From contig NZ_JAUSRB010000002.1 in NCBI RefSeq assembly GCF_030811595.1, positions 8,060,001 through 8,124,000 on the forward strand: DNA of 64,000 nucleotides. Reading direction: 5' to 3'. The position numbers and the translations under genes were made by a program. The notes under the pieces were generated by a model that was not told the origin of the DNA, did no database searches, and saw only the letters and a list, made by a program, of their open reading frames with translations. Positions 7,795 to 16,158 of this stretch are shown here, piece by piece (position 1 is the first letter of the stretch; every line of letters starts with the position of its first letter). This DNA is from Streptosporangium brasiliense (GTDB lineage Bacteria; Actinomycetota; Actinomycetes; Streptosporangiales; Streptosporangiaceae).

Positions 7795-9369
7795 ATGGTC
7801 GTGAGTTTGACGAGGCGGCAGCTGTTCGGGACCGGCGCGGGAGTGGGAGCCGGCCTGCTCCTGGCCGCGTGCGGGTCCTCCCCGTCGGGTGCCCCCGCCT
7901 CCGCCACCCCCGTGCCCTCGGGCTCCGGCTCCGTGGCGGCGGGACCCGTGCGCGGCGGGGTCCTGCGGGTGGGCGCGCTCGGCAAGGCGTCCTCGATCAC
8001 CCGCGACCCGCACGGCGTCCAGGTCAACGAGAGCGACTACCTCATCCTCGCCCTGGTCCACGACGCGCTGACCGTCCCCGGCGCCTCTCCCAACGTGGCC
8101 CCGCGCCTGGCCAGCGCCTGGGAGCCCAGCGACGACCTGAAGCGGTGGCGCTTCACGATCGCCGAGGGCGCGACCTTCCACGACGGGACGCCGGTCACCG
8201 CCGAGGACGTCGTCTGGTCGCTGCGGAGGCTGCGCGCCACACCGGCCGGCGCGACCCGGCTGCCCGGCATCGAGGCCGGCGGGATCAGGGCCGACGGCCG
8301 CGACGCCGTGACGCTCACCAGCGCCTACCCCAACAGCGAGGTGCCGCTGCTGCTCCGGCTGACCACCTTCGTCCTGAAGGAGGACACCAAGGACGTGGCG
8401 GAGGCGCCGGGCACCGGCCCGTTCCGCCTGGAGTCCTTCCGGAACGGCAGCGCCCGCCTGGTCCGCAACGACTCCTGGCACGGCGGCGAGGTCCCGCTGG
8501 ACGCCATCGAGGTGCGTATGTTCGAGTCGCCGCAGGCCATGGCCAACGCCATGCTGACCGGCCAGATCGACCTGGCCTCCAACGTGGGCGCGGTCGCCGC
8601 CCGCACCGCCGAGGGCAGGGACGGTGTCCAGGTGATCCGCCGCCCCGACGACATGGCCATGCCGATCGTGATGCGCACCGCCGACGGCCCCTTCGCCGAC
8701 GAGCGCGTACGGCTGGCGCTGCGCCTGGCCGTCGACCGGGAGGCCATGGTCAGGCAGGTGCTGTCCGGCTACGGCGCGGTCGCCAACGACGTCCTCGGCA
8801 CCGGCGATCCGGCCTACGCCAAGGACATCCCGCAGCGCGCCCGCGACCTGGCACAGGCCGAGCGGCTCCTCGGCCAGGCGGGCCTGGACCTGTCCCAGAC
8901 CTACGAGCTGTTCACCACCGAGGACATCCCCGGCCTGGCCGAGTCGGCGACCCTGTTCGCCACCCAGGTCCGCGAGGCCGGGCTGAACGTCAAGGTCGTC
9001 AAGCAGGACCCGAGCGTCTTCTGGGAGAAGACCTGGCTCAAGGCCCCCCTCTACACCACCTACTGGGGCACCAACGACTCGGTGGTCTTCTTCGCCGGCA
9101 AGACCCTCGGCTCCGACGCCGCCCAGAACGAGGCCGGCTGGAAGGACCCGGCCTTCGACGCGGCCTACCGCAAGGCCGTCGGCACCGTGGACACCGCCGA
9201 ACGTGCGCCGTTCCTCCGGGAGATGCAGAGGATCGAGCACGAGCGCTCCGGCTACCTGCTGTGGGGTATGGCCGACGGACTGGACCTGGCCTCCCCCAAG
9301 GTCCACGACCTGCCCACCCTCCCCGGCTACGGCCGCGTCCAGCTCGAGCGCGCGTGGCTGGCCACCTGA
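7795..9369 (+). CDS. ABC importer substrate-binding lipoprotein (SBP family 5, Opp/Nik/Cnt type)
   Basis: About 524 residues. The N-terminus has a twin-arginine-like motif (TRRQLFG) followed by a hydrophobic stretch and lipobox LAAC, so it is an exported lipoprotein. The body shows the family-5 layout of oligopeptide, nickel and opine-metallophore binding proteins (NVAPRLASAWE, FHDGTPVTAEDVVWSL, RLALRLAVDREAM). ATG 7795 and GTG 7801 are both possible starts; a TTG lies further up inside the region following the iron box. It opens a four-gene operon and overlaps the first permease. Iron-box control argues for a metal chelate or metallophore rather than ordinary peptides. Confidence 0.85.
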   Translation: MVVSLTRRQLFGTGAGVGAGLLLAACGSSPSGAPASATPVPSGSGSVAAGPVRGGVLRVGALGKASSITRDPHGVQVNESDYLILALVHDALTVPGASPNVAPRLASAWEPSDDLKRWRFTIAEGATFHDGTPVTAEDVVWSLRRLRATPAGATRLPGIEAGGIRADGRDAVTLTSAYPNSEVPLLLRLTTFVLKEDTKDVAEAPGTGPFRLESFRNGSARLVRNDSWHGGEVPLDAIEVRMFESPQAMANAMLTGQIDLASNVGAVAARTAEGRDGVQVIRRPDDMAMPIVMRTADGPFADERVRLALRLAVDREAMVRQVLSGYGAVANDVLGTGDPAYAKDIPQRARDLAQAERLLGQAGLDLSQTYELFTTEDIPGLAESATLFATQVREAGLNVKVVKQDPSVFWEKTWLKAPLYTTYWGTNDSVVFFAGKTLGSDAAQNEAGWKDPAFDAAYRKAVGTVDTAERAPFLREMQRIEHERSGYLLWGMADGLDLASPKVHDLPTLPGYGRVQLERAWLAT

Positions 9370-10295
9370 GGCGCCTCGCCGTGTTCCTGGCCGGGCGGGT
9401 GGCGCTGCTGGCGGTGCTGCTCGCCCTGGTCTTCGCGGCGGTGGAGTTCCTGCCGGGCGACGCGGCCAGGTCCACGGTCGACCGGGGCGCCTCGGCGGCG
9501 GACGTCGCGGCGCGGCGGGCCGAGCTCGGGCTCGACCGGCTGCTCTGGAGCCGTTTCACGGACTGGATGACCGCGCTGCCCACCGGCGACCTGGGCGTGA
9601 CGGCACGCGGGGAACAGGTCTCCGAGGTCATCGGCCGCCACTTCCCCAACACACTGCTGCTCGGCGGCCTCGCCCTGGTCCTGACCATGGCCGCGGCGCT
9701 CGTCCTGGGCGGCGGCGCCGCGCTGCGGCCCCTGTCGTGGCTCGACCGGGCGGTCTCCGGGACCTCGACGATCGTCATGGCGCTTCCGGAGTTCGTGGTC
9801 GCGAGCGTCCTGGTGCTGGTCCTCGCCCTCTGGACCGGCCTGCTGCCGGCGGTCACGCTGACCGGCACGACGGGCCGTCCGGCCTCCTGGAACATGCTCG
9901 TCCTGCCCGTCCTGGCGCTGGCCGTGCCGCAGATCGGGTGGAACACCCGCATCGTCCGCGCCTCGCTGGCCGACGAGGCGGCCGCCCCGCACGTCGAGGC
10001 CGCGACCCTGGACGGGCTCCCGCCGGCCCGGGTGCTCCTGTGGCACGTGCTCCCCGGCGCCCTGCCCGCCATCGCCGCGGGCGCCGCCACCTCGGCCGGC
10101 ATGCTGCTCGGCGGCGCGGTGGTGGTGGAGACGATCTTCAACTACCCGGGACTGGGCACGGTCCTCGCCGGAGCCGTGCGGGACCGCGACACCCCGCTGG
10201 TCGCGGGGGTCGTGGCGGTCACCGGAGCGGTGATCCTCGCCGTGCTCGTCGCCTCGGACCTGATCCGGGACCGGACCTCGGTGCGGCGGCCATGA
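9354..10295 (+). CDS. ABC importer permease 1 (DppB/NikB type)
   Basis: About 313 residues with six predicted membrane spans, an N-terminal first helix followed by a periplasmic loop (DLGVTARGEQVSEVIGRHFP), and the inner-membrane-protein EAA-like loop near VEAATLDGLPPARVLLWHVLPGALP. It matches the DppB/OppB/NikB class. GTG 9354 is preferred because it overlaps the end of the binding-protein gene, as other junctions in this operon do; a GTG nine codons later is possible. It should pair with the following permease. Confidence 0.85.
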   Translation: MAGHLRRLAVFLAGRVALLAVLLALVFAAVEFLPGDAARSTVDRGASAADVAARRAELGLDRLLWSRFTDWMTALPTGDLGVTARGEQVSEVIGRHFPNTLLLGGLALVLTMAAALVLGGGAALRPLSWLDRAVSGTSTIVMALPEFVVASVLVLVLALWTGLLPAVTLTGTTGRPASWNMLVLPVLALAVPQIGWNTRIVRASLADEAAAPHVEAATLDGLPPARVLLWHVLPGALPAIAAGAATSAGMLLGGAVVVETIFNYPGLGTVLAGAVRDRDTPLVAGVVAVTGAVILAVLVASDLIRDRTSVRRP

Positions 10296-11269
10296 GTCCC
10301 GGAGGGCCCGCCCCGGCGGCGGAGGACCCGGCACCGGGCGGATCCGGCCGGGGCGGACCGGCCACGGATAGAACCCCGGCGGGCGGAACCGCAGTGGACG
10401 GAACCCCGGTGGACGGAACCCCGGCGGACGGAACCCCGGCGGGCCGGACGGGGCCCGCGCGGCGCCGCGTCCGGGCGGCGGTGTCGGCCGTCCCCTCGAT
10501 CGCGGTCATCGGGCTGGCGCTCGCCGGGCCGCTGCTCGCGCCCCACCCCGTCGACACCCCGGTCGCCATCCCCTACGCCTCTCCCGCCCCCGGCCTCCCC
10601 CTGGGCGGTGACCAGCTCGGCCGGGACGTGCTGAGCCGCCTGCTGGCCGGGGGCGGCGAGCTGCTGGTCACCTCCGCCCTCGTCGCCTGTCTCGTCACGC
10701 TGCTCGCCGCGGCGCTCGGCACCGTCGCGGCGCTGCGCCCGGCCGTCGGGCGGGCCGTCGAGTGGGCCTGCGACGTGATGATCCTGCTGCCGGCCGTGCT
10801 CGCCGTGCTGCTGGTGGTCCTCTCCTGGGACGGTGGCGGCCGGCTCGCGCTGGTCACCGCGGCCACCGCGGTCGGCCTGCCGTACGCCGTCCGGGTCGTG
10901 GCGGGGGCCGCCGCCCCGATCGCCGGGTCGGGCTATGTGGAGGCGGCGGTGGCGGGGGGCGAACGGCTGCCCCGGCTGGTCTGGCGCGAGGTGCTGCCCA
11001 ACCTGCGCTCGACCCTGCTGACCCTGCTGGGCCTGCGCTTCGTGGCGGCGGTCTATGTGGTGTCCACGGCGGCGTTCCTGGAGGTCGGCCCGGAGCCGCC
11101 GGCCGCCGACTGGGCTCTGATGATCCGGGAGAACGGCCCGGGCGTCATGCTCAACCCGTGGGCGGTGATCGCGCCCAGCCTGGCCATCGGCCTGCTGGCC
11201 GGCGCGGTGCAGGTGACGGCCTCGGCGCTCGCGCCGCGGACCGGACGACAGGTGGTGGATCGGCGATGA
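10292..11269 (+). CDS. ABC importer permease 2 (DppC/NikC type) with repetitive N-terminal extension
   Basis: 325 residues. The start ATGA overlaps the stop of permease 1, implying translational coupling. Residues ~60-320 carry the DppC/NikC features: GGDQLGRDVLSRLLAG after the first helix, six spans, and an EAA-like loop at VEAAVAGGERLPRLVWREVLP. Unusually, residues ~1-55 are a low-complexity Gly/Pro/Thr/Asp tract encoded by 15-bp tandem repeats, which is longer than the cytoplasmic N-terminus common in this family. The tract probably does not affect transport, but it could vary in length between strains. Confidence 0.85.
   Translation: MSPGGPAPAAEDPAPGGSGRGGPATDRTPAGGTAVDGTPVDGTPADGTPAGRTGPARRRVRAAVSAVPSIAVIGLALAGPLLAPHPVDTPVAIPYASPAPGLPLGGDQLGRDVLSRLLAGGGELLVTSALVACLVTLLAAALGTVAALRPAVGRAVEWACDVMILLPAVLAVLLVVLSWDGGGRLALVTAATAVGLPYAVRVVAGAAAPIAGSGYVEAAVAGGERLPRLVWREVLPNLRSTLLTLLGLRFVAAVYVVSTAAFLEVGPEPPAADWALMIRENGPGVMLNPWAVIAPSLAIGLLAGAVQVTASALAPRTGRQVVDRR
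10364..10438. repeat. five 15-bp tandem units inside permease 2
   Basis: Units of the form GTGGACGGAACCCCG repeat in frame with period 15 (two exact copies at 10394-10408 and 10409-10423, three degenerate). They encode repeating VDGTP/ADGTP pentapeptides. Confidence 0.85.
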
Positions 11270-12792
11270 GCATCCCGGACCCGGGCGCCCCGGCGACGAA
11301 GGTCGTGGAACCCGGCGGCCCGCTCCCGGACCCGCCGGGGCCGGCCGGGGCGGTCCCGGGCGTCCCCGGGTCCCGGGGCCCGGCCTCCCCGGACGGCCGG
11401 GCCGGCGCGACCGTCGCCGAGCTCGACGCGCTGGTGCTGGCCGACCACGAGGGCACGGCCGTGGTGACGGGGCCCGCCGTCACCGCCGTCCGGGGGCGGG
11501 TCGTGGCGCTCGTCGGACCGTCCGGGGCGGGCAAGAGCACGCTGCTGCGCGCCTTCCTCGGCGCCCTGCCCGGCGGCCTGGTCCTGCGCTCCGGGCGGGC
11601 GCGGGTGCTCGGCCACGACATGTTCGGGCTGGACCCGGTGCGGCTGCGCGCGGTCCGCCGTGACCACGTCGGCTACGTGGACCAAGACCCGGCCGCACGC
11701 CTCAATCCCCGGATGCGGGTGCGGCGGCTGCTCGGCGAGCTCTCCCCCGCGCGTCCGTCGCCGGACGCCCTGCGGCGGCTCCTCACCGAGGTCCGGCTGC
11801 CCGGCACCGGCGAGATGCTCACCCGCCGCCCGCACCAGCTGTCCGGCGGGCAGCAGCGGCGCCTGGCCATCGCCCGCGCCCTGTCCCGCCGCCCCGACCT
11901 GCTGCTGCTGGACGAGCCGACGGCCGGGCTGGACGCGGCGCTGTGCGCGGAGGTCGGCGAGCTGATCCGGGAGCTGGCCGACCGGCGCGGCATGGCCGTG
12001 GTGCTGGCCTCCCACGATCCGGACCTGGTGGCCAGGATCGCCGACGAGGTGGTGGAGTCCGGCACGCCCCGGCGGCCCCGCGCCACGCCCTCCCCGCGCC
12101 GCGGGACGTCCCCGGAGCGGCCGCCGCTGCTCACCGTGCGGGGTCTGTCGGCGTGGGCGGGGTCACGGACGATCCTGTCCGGGGTGGACCTCGACCTGCG
12201 CCCGGGTGCCGCGCTGGCGGTGAGCGGGATCTCCGGCTCGGGCAAGACCACCCTGGCCCGGGTCCTCAGCGGGCTGCACTCCCAGGCGGAGGGCGCCGTC
12301 GAGCTCGACGGCCGCCCGCTCCCGCTGCGGGCCGCCCGGCGCGACCGCGAGCAGTGCCGCCGGATCCAGCTCGTCCCACAGGACCCGCTGGGCACCCTCA
12401 ACCCGGTCCGCACGGTCGGCGAGGCGATCGCCCGCCCCCTGCGGCTCCACCGGCGCCCCGAGAGCGGCGCCGCGCGGGTCGGCCGGCTGCTGGAGGACGT
12501 CGGCCTGCCGGCCGAGACCGCCCGGCGCCTGCCGCACGAGCTCTCCGGCGGCCAGCGCCAGCGGGTGGCCGTCGCCCGCGCACTCGCCGCCGACCCGGAC
12601 GTGCTGATCTGCGACGAGGTGACGTCCGCGCTCGACCCGGCGACCGCGGAGTCGATCATGGAGCTGCTGAGCGGGCTGCGCCGCGGACGCGGTCTCGCCC
12701 TTGTCGTCATCAGCCATGACGTGGCCCTGGCCGCGCGGCACTGCGAGCTGTCGTGTGTGGTCGCCGGGGGGCGGGTGAGCAGGCCCTGCTGA
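11266..12792 (+). CDS. ABC importer ATPase, two nucleotide-binding domains fused (DppD-DppF type)
   Basis: 508 residues holding two complete ABC cassettes. Walker A motifs lie at residues 84-92 (GPSGAGKST) and 321-329 (GISGSGKTT); the signature motifs LSGGQQRR and LSGGQRQR and the Walker B motifs LLLLDEPTAGLD and VLICDEVTSALD are intact. It starts by an ATGA overlap with permease 2. The first ~50 residues are a Pro/Gly-rich linker with no clear domain. With the binding protein and two permeases it completes one importer, so no ATPase needs to be borrowed. Confidence 0.9.
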   Translation: MSIPDPGAPATKVVEPGGPLPDPPGPAGAVPGVPGSRGPASPDGRAGATVAELDALVLADHEGTAVVTGPAVTAVRGRVVALVGPSGAGKSTLLRAFLGALPGGLVLRSGRARVLGHDMFGLDPVRLRAVRRDHVGYVDQDPAARLNPRMRVRRLLGELSPARPSPDALRRLLTEVRLPGTGEMLTRRPHQLSGGQQRRLAIARALSRRPDLLLLDEPTAGLDAALCAEVGELIRELADRRGMAVVLASHDPDLVARIADEVVESGTPRRPRATPSPRRGTSPERPPLLTVRGLSAWAGSRTILSGVDLDLRPGAALAVSGISGSGKTTLARVLSGLHSQAEGAVELDGRPLPLRAARRDREQCRRIQLVPQDPLGTLNPVRTVGEAIARPLRLHRRPESGAARVGRLLEDVGLPAETARRLPHELSGGQRQRVAVARALAADPDVLICDEVTSALDPATAESIMELLSGLRRGRGLALVVISHDVALAARHCELSCVVAGGRVSRPC

Positions 12793-12818
12793 GGCGGCCG
12801 GCCGGGCCCCGGGCGGCG

Positions 12819-12845
12819 CGGGTCCACGAGGATCTCGCGGACCCG
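12819..12845. terminator. bidirectional terminator hairpin
   Basis: CGGGTCC (12819-12825) pairs exactly with GGACCCG (12839-12845), with a nested CGAG/CTCG stem inside the loop, between the convergent importer operon and a small membrane-protein gene. Confidence 0.5.
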
Positions 12846-12854
12846 GGCCGGCGG

Positions 12855-13025
12855 TCAGTCGCGGACGCGGGAGGAGCGGAACAGCTTGGCCACGAACATG
12901 GCCACCACGGCGACCACGCCGATGATCAGAGCCCACTTGAGCAGCGTGAAGACGATGCCCAGGAGCCAGCCGAACAGGATGAAGGCGAGCACCACGGCCG
13001 CCACGATCAACAGAATTCGTCCCAT
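12855..13025 (-). CDS. small membrane protein, 56 residues
   Basis: ATG 13025 to TGA 12855. The protein has two hydrophobic spans (about residues 4-28 and 31-48) and a basic tail (KLFRSSRVRD), so both termini are probably cytoplasmic-side hairpin ends. I do not recognise a named family beyond the small hydrophobic proteins common in actinomycetes. It is convergent with the importer operon and stands alone. Confidence 0.6.
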   Translation of the reverse strand: MGRILLIVAAVVLAFILFGWLLGIVFTLLKWALIIGVVAVVAMFVAKLFRSSRVRD

Positions 13026-13134
13026 GTGTCCAACGCTATTCGCCGGCGCCGCCCGGCGGCAGGGCCGGGCGGCGAAGTCAGGGACAAGCCAGGGTCATCC
13101 CTCAGGGACACCCCGGTGAGGTGGCGGGCACCGC

Positions 13135-15090
13135 TCAGCCGAGGGCCGAGCGGCCGCCGACGAGGGGGAGCTCGACCGAGCCGGCGCCGGGCTGGACCGA
13201 GACGGCGGTCCCGGCGGGCAGGCGGAGGGTGAAGTCGCGGTCGGTGGAGATGAGCACGACCCCGATCCGGTGACCGGCCTTGATGACGTAGTCGCTGGGC
13301 TGGAGGTCGACGTCGAAGTCGTAGAAGCGGCCCTCACGGAGCAGGTCGGTCCGGGAGGCGGAGTGGCGGTTGCGGACGTCGAGCCAGCCCCTGGTGATGA
13401 TCTTGTAGGGGGCGGTCACCGTGACGTGCTGGGCCAGGCGGGTGCAGCCGGTGTCACCCGGCACGCCCTGGCCGTAGCAGACCTGGTCGGGGCCGTAGCT
13501 GACGCCGCCGTAGGCGCGGGTGTCGGTGCCGTAGTCGACCAGCAGGGCCGTCAGGTACGGCGAGCGCCCGCCTTCGAAGGCCGCCTTGATCGAGACGCTC
13601 GGGGTGCCGGAGAGCCGGGCGTCCTTGGCCAGCGGGGACGACAGGTAGGCCAGCCGGTTCGGGTCGGTGGCCGCGACGTTCTCGACGAGCTGCTCGGCGG
13701 TGCGGGTGTTCTGGTCGGTGAAGGACTCCACGGCGCGGCCGCCGGAGCGCTCCCGGCTCAGCGTGCCGTTGCGGCCGTCCGCCCCGGCGGCCAGGCGCAG
13801 CCGTACGTCGGCGGTGCCGGGCAGCGGCCACGAGGCGTGCTGGGCCCACTGGCCCGGACCCGACTCCACGTCCGCCTGCGGCTCGTCCATGATGCCGTTG
13901 CGCAGGCCGTACAGGTGGAAGTCGAACCAGCGGTGGAGCTGGCGCAGCCACTCGGCGTTGCGCTGGGCGAAGGAGAAGGGGTTGAAGTGGGCGCCCTGGT
14001 GGAGCCAGATCTTGCGCGGCACGCCGCGCTCGGCGAGCGCGTCCCACCACTGGACGGCCTGCTTGGTCTTGACGTTCCAGTCGTTGAGGCCGTGGACCAG
14101 GAAGACGCTGGCGCGGACCTTGTTCACGTCGTTGAGGTAGTTGCGCCCGTCCCAGAACGCGGAGTAGTCGCCGGTGACGCGGTCCTGGTCGCGCTCGATC
14201 TGGTCCACCAGCGCGCCGCAGGCCTGCTCGGCGTTCTCGCGGGTGAGGACGTAGCGGGCGAGCACGTCGGCGTCCTCACCCTGGTAGCCGCCGGGGGCGA
14301 GCACCGCGCCGTTGGCCCGGTAGTAGTCGTACCAGGAGGAGATGGCCGCGATCGGCACGATCGTCTTGAGCCCCCTGACCCCGGTGGCGGCGACGGCGTT
14401 GGGGAGCGTCCCGTTGTAGGAGACGCCGGTCATGCCGACGTTCCCGGTCGACCAGTCGGCCCGGACCTCGTTGCCGGAGGCGTCGAAGCCGCGGGCCCGG
14501 CCGTTGAGCCAGTCGATGGCGGCCTTGGGCCCGGCGGTCTCGTTGTCCAGGCCGGTCGTCGGGCAGCCGGTCGCGCGGCCGGAGCCGAGGTTCTCCACCA
14601 GCGCGATCGCGTAGCCGCGCGGGACGAAGTAGTTGTCGTAGTAGCCGCGGAAGGGCGGCGCGACCGCGCGGGAGGTGGGCCCGCTCTCGTCGAGGCCGAA
14701 CATCTCGTCACGCAGGTCGTCGAACTTGTTGCGCCGGTACTCCATGCCCGCCGGGTCGGAGCCGTCGAGGTCCACGACGTGGTTGGGCACGTCGTTGCCG
14801 CCCGCGTAGTAGGGGCTGGCCTCCATGATGACGGGGACCTTCAGCCCGGACGCGGTCTCCTTGGGCCGCATGATGTCGACGGCCACCCGGTCCGGGCGGC
14901 CGTCACGGTCGCTGTCGACCCCGGCGACCTCGACGAACACGGTCTCGGTCAGGGCGTCGGCGCGCGAGTAGATGGGCTGGGTCTCGTTGTTCTCGATCAG
15001 AGCGGGCGCGGGTTGCGCGGCCGCGGCGGGCAGGGCGCCGGAGGGTACGGCCACCGCCACGGCGATGAGGACTGTCTTCCATCTGTTCAT
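13135..15090 (-). CDS. secreted S15-type X-prolyl dipeptidyl peptidase/CocE-NonD hydrolase
   Basis: 651 residues from ATG 15090, with a classical signal peptide (VLIAVAVAVPSGALPAAAAQ) ending near residue 26. The alpha/beta-hydrolase nucleophile is Ser224 in TGVSYNG; the expected Asp and His of the triad lie in HGLNDWNV and LHQGAHFNP. The C-terminal part is a jelly-roll beta domain as in PepX and cocaine esterase. Such enzymes release X-Pro dipeptides or cleave small esters and amides outside the cell. A GGAG lies 9 nt before the start. It follows the GH6 gene on the same strand after 102 bp and may be co-transcribed with the csl genes. Confidence 0.85.
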   Translation of the reverse strand: MNRWKTVLIAVAVAVPSGALPAAAAQPAPALIENNETQPIYSRADALTETVFVEVAGVDSDRDGRPDRVAVDIMRPKETASGLKVPVIMEASPYYAGGNDVPNHVVDLDGSDPAGMEYRRNKFDDLRDEMFGLDESGPTSRAVAPPFRGYYDNYFVPRGYAIALVENLGSGRATGCPTTGLDNETAGPKAAIDWLNGRARGFDASGNEVRADWSTGNVGMTGVSYNGTLPNAVAATGVRGLKTIVPIAAISSWYDYYRANGAVLAPGGYQGEDADVLARYVLTRENAEQACGALVDQIERDQDRVTGDYSAFWDGRNYLNDVNKVRASVFLVHGLNDWNVKTKQAVQWWDALAERGVPRKIWLHQGAHFNPFSFAQRNAEWLRQLHRWFDFHLYGLRNGIMDEPQADVESGPGQWAQHASWPLPGTADVRLRLAAGADGRNGTLSRERSGGRAVESFTDQNTRTAEQLVENVAATDPNRLAYLSSPLAKDARLSGTPSVSIKAAFEGGRSPYLTALLVDYGTDTRAYGGVSYGPDQVCYGQGVPGDTGCTRLAQHVTVTAPYKIITRGWLDVRNRHSASRTDLLREGRFYDFDVDLQPSDYVIKAGHRIGVVLISTDRDFTLRLPAGTAVSVQPGAGSVELPLVGGRSALG

Positions 15091-15192
15091 CGAGGGGGAC
15101 TCCGAGAGGGTCGATGAAAATCTGACTGCTCCGGTCAATCTCCTGCGTGGCAATCTTCACATGCAAGATCCAGGATGTAACGAATCAAGCGG

Positions 15193-16158
15193 TCACCCGG
15201 CGTTTCGGACGAGCTCCAGCGCGTAGTGGGAGAACCACTCACCCGGCCGGGGCTCGCCACGGTGGCAGTCGCCGTCGGACTCCCCCGGCCGCTTGATCCA
15301 CAGGAAGGCGTCCACCCGCTCGTGCCCGGTCCGGGTGGTCGGCTCCGCGCCCAGCGCCCGCCCCTTGGGGTTGCACCAGGTGTCGTCGCCCTGGGCTCCG
15401 TGGAGCGGGCCGTTGCCGTTGCGCGAGGTGTCGATCACGTAGTGCGCCCCGCCGAGCACGTCCGACAGGCGCTGGGCGGCGGCGACGCTCTCCTCGGTGG
15501 TGAAGAAGTTGCTGACGTTGAAGGCGAAGCCGTCGGCCTCGGTCGCCCCGGCCTGCCGCATCGGCTCGGCCCAGGCCCCGGCGTCGGCGATCCAGCCGGC
15601 GTTCCCGGCGTCCAGGTAGACCTTGGTGTTGGGCTGCTTCTTCAGCGCCCGCACCGCGTCGCGGAGCAGGCCGAGGCGTTCGGCCGCCCGGCCGCCCTGG
15701 GTGCAGCTGTCGAGGATGTGGGCCATCGCGTCGGGCTCGACGACGACCCAGGCGGGCCGGTCGCCGATGCCCTCGGCGAAGCGGCCGATCCAGGAGCGGT
15801 ATTCGTCGGCGCTCGCGGCGCCGCCCGCCGAGAACCGGCCGCAGTCGCGGTCGGGGATGTGGTAGGCCACCAGGACCGGCACCTGGCCGGCCTCCTGCGC
15901 CTTGGTGGTGATGTCGGCGACCCTGGCGTACGGCTCCTGGTCGCCGATCCAGATCGCGTTCGGCCTGTCGGCGATCCTGCGGATCAGCGCCGCGTCCTCG
16001 GTCTTCCCCTCCGCCTCCAGCCTGCGGACCTCGTTGACCGCGGTGCCCTCGGGGTCGACGTAGAAGCCGGCCGCGCCGGGAGCGGCCGGGGCCTCCCCGC
16101 AGGCCGCCGTCACGAGGGCGAAGGCGAGTGCGGCGGCGGCGCGGCCGTAGCTGTTCAT
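15193..16158 (-). CDS. cslZ: glycoside hydrolase family 6 endoglucanase lipoprotein (CslZ-like)
   Basis: 321 residues. Signal peptide with lipobox (TAAC, Cys20), so predicted to be membrane-anchored. GH6 hallmarks: VAYHIPDRDCGRFSAGGA with the general-acid Asp, VVVEPDA, and WIKRPGESDG near the C-terminus. It begins by an ATGA overlap with glxA and has GAAGGAG 5 nt before the start. In streptomycete csl loci the third gene is a GH6 enzyme thought to trim the beta-glucan made by CslA. The name rests on synteny with cslA-glxA. Confidence 0.85.
   Translation of the reverse strand: MNSYGRAAAALAFALVTAACGEAPAAPGAAGFYVDPEGTAVNEVRRLEAEGKTEDAALIRRIADRPNAIWIGDQEPYARVADITTKAQEAGQVPVLVAYHIPDRDCGRFSAGGAASADEYRSWIGRFAEGIGDRPAWVVVEPDAMAHILDSCTQGGRAAERLGLLRDAVRALKKQPNTKVYLDAGNAGWIADAGAWAEPMRQAGATEADGFAFNVSNFFTTEESVAAAQRLSDVLGGAHYVIDTSRNGNGPLHGAQGDDTWCNPKGRALGAEPTTRTGHERVDAFLWIKRPGESDGDCHRGEPRPGEWFSHYALELVRNAG

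Noticed and set aside
8037-10334. Reverse-strand open frames within the ABC importer
   Set aside because: Arg/Ser/Ala-rich translations with no family signature, lying opposite well-supported transporter genes.
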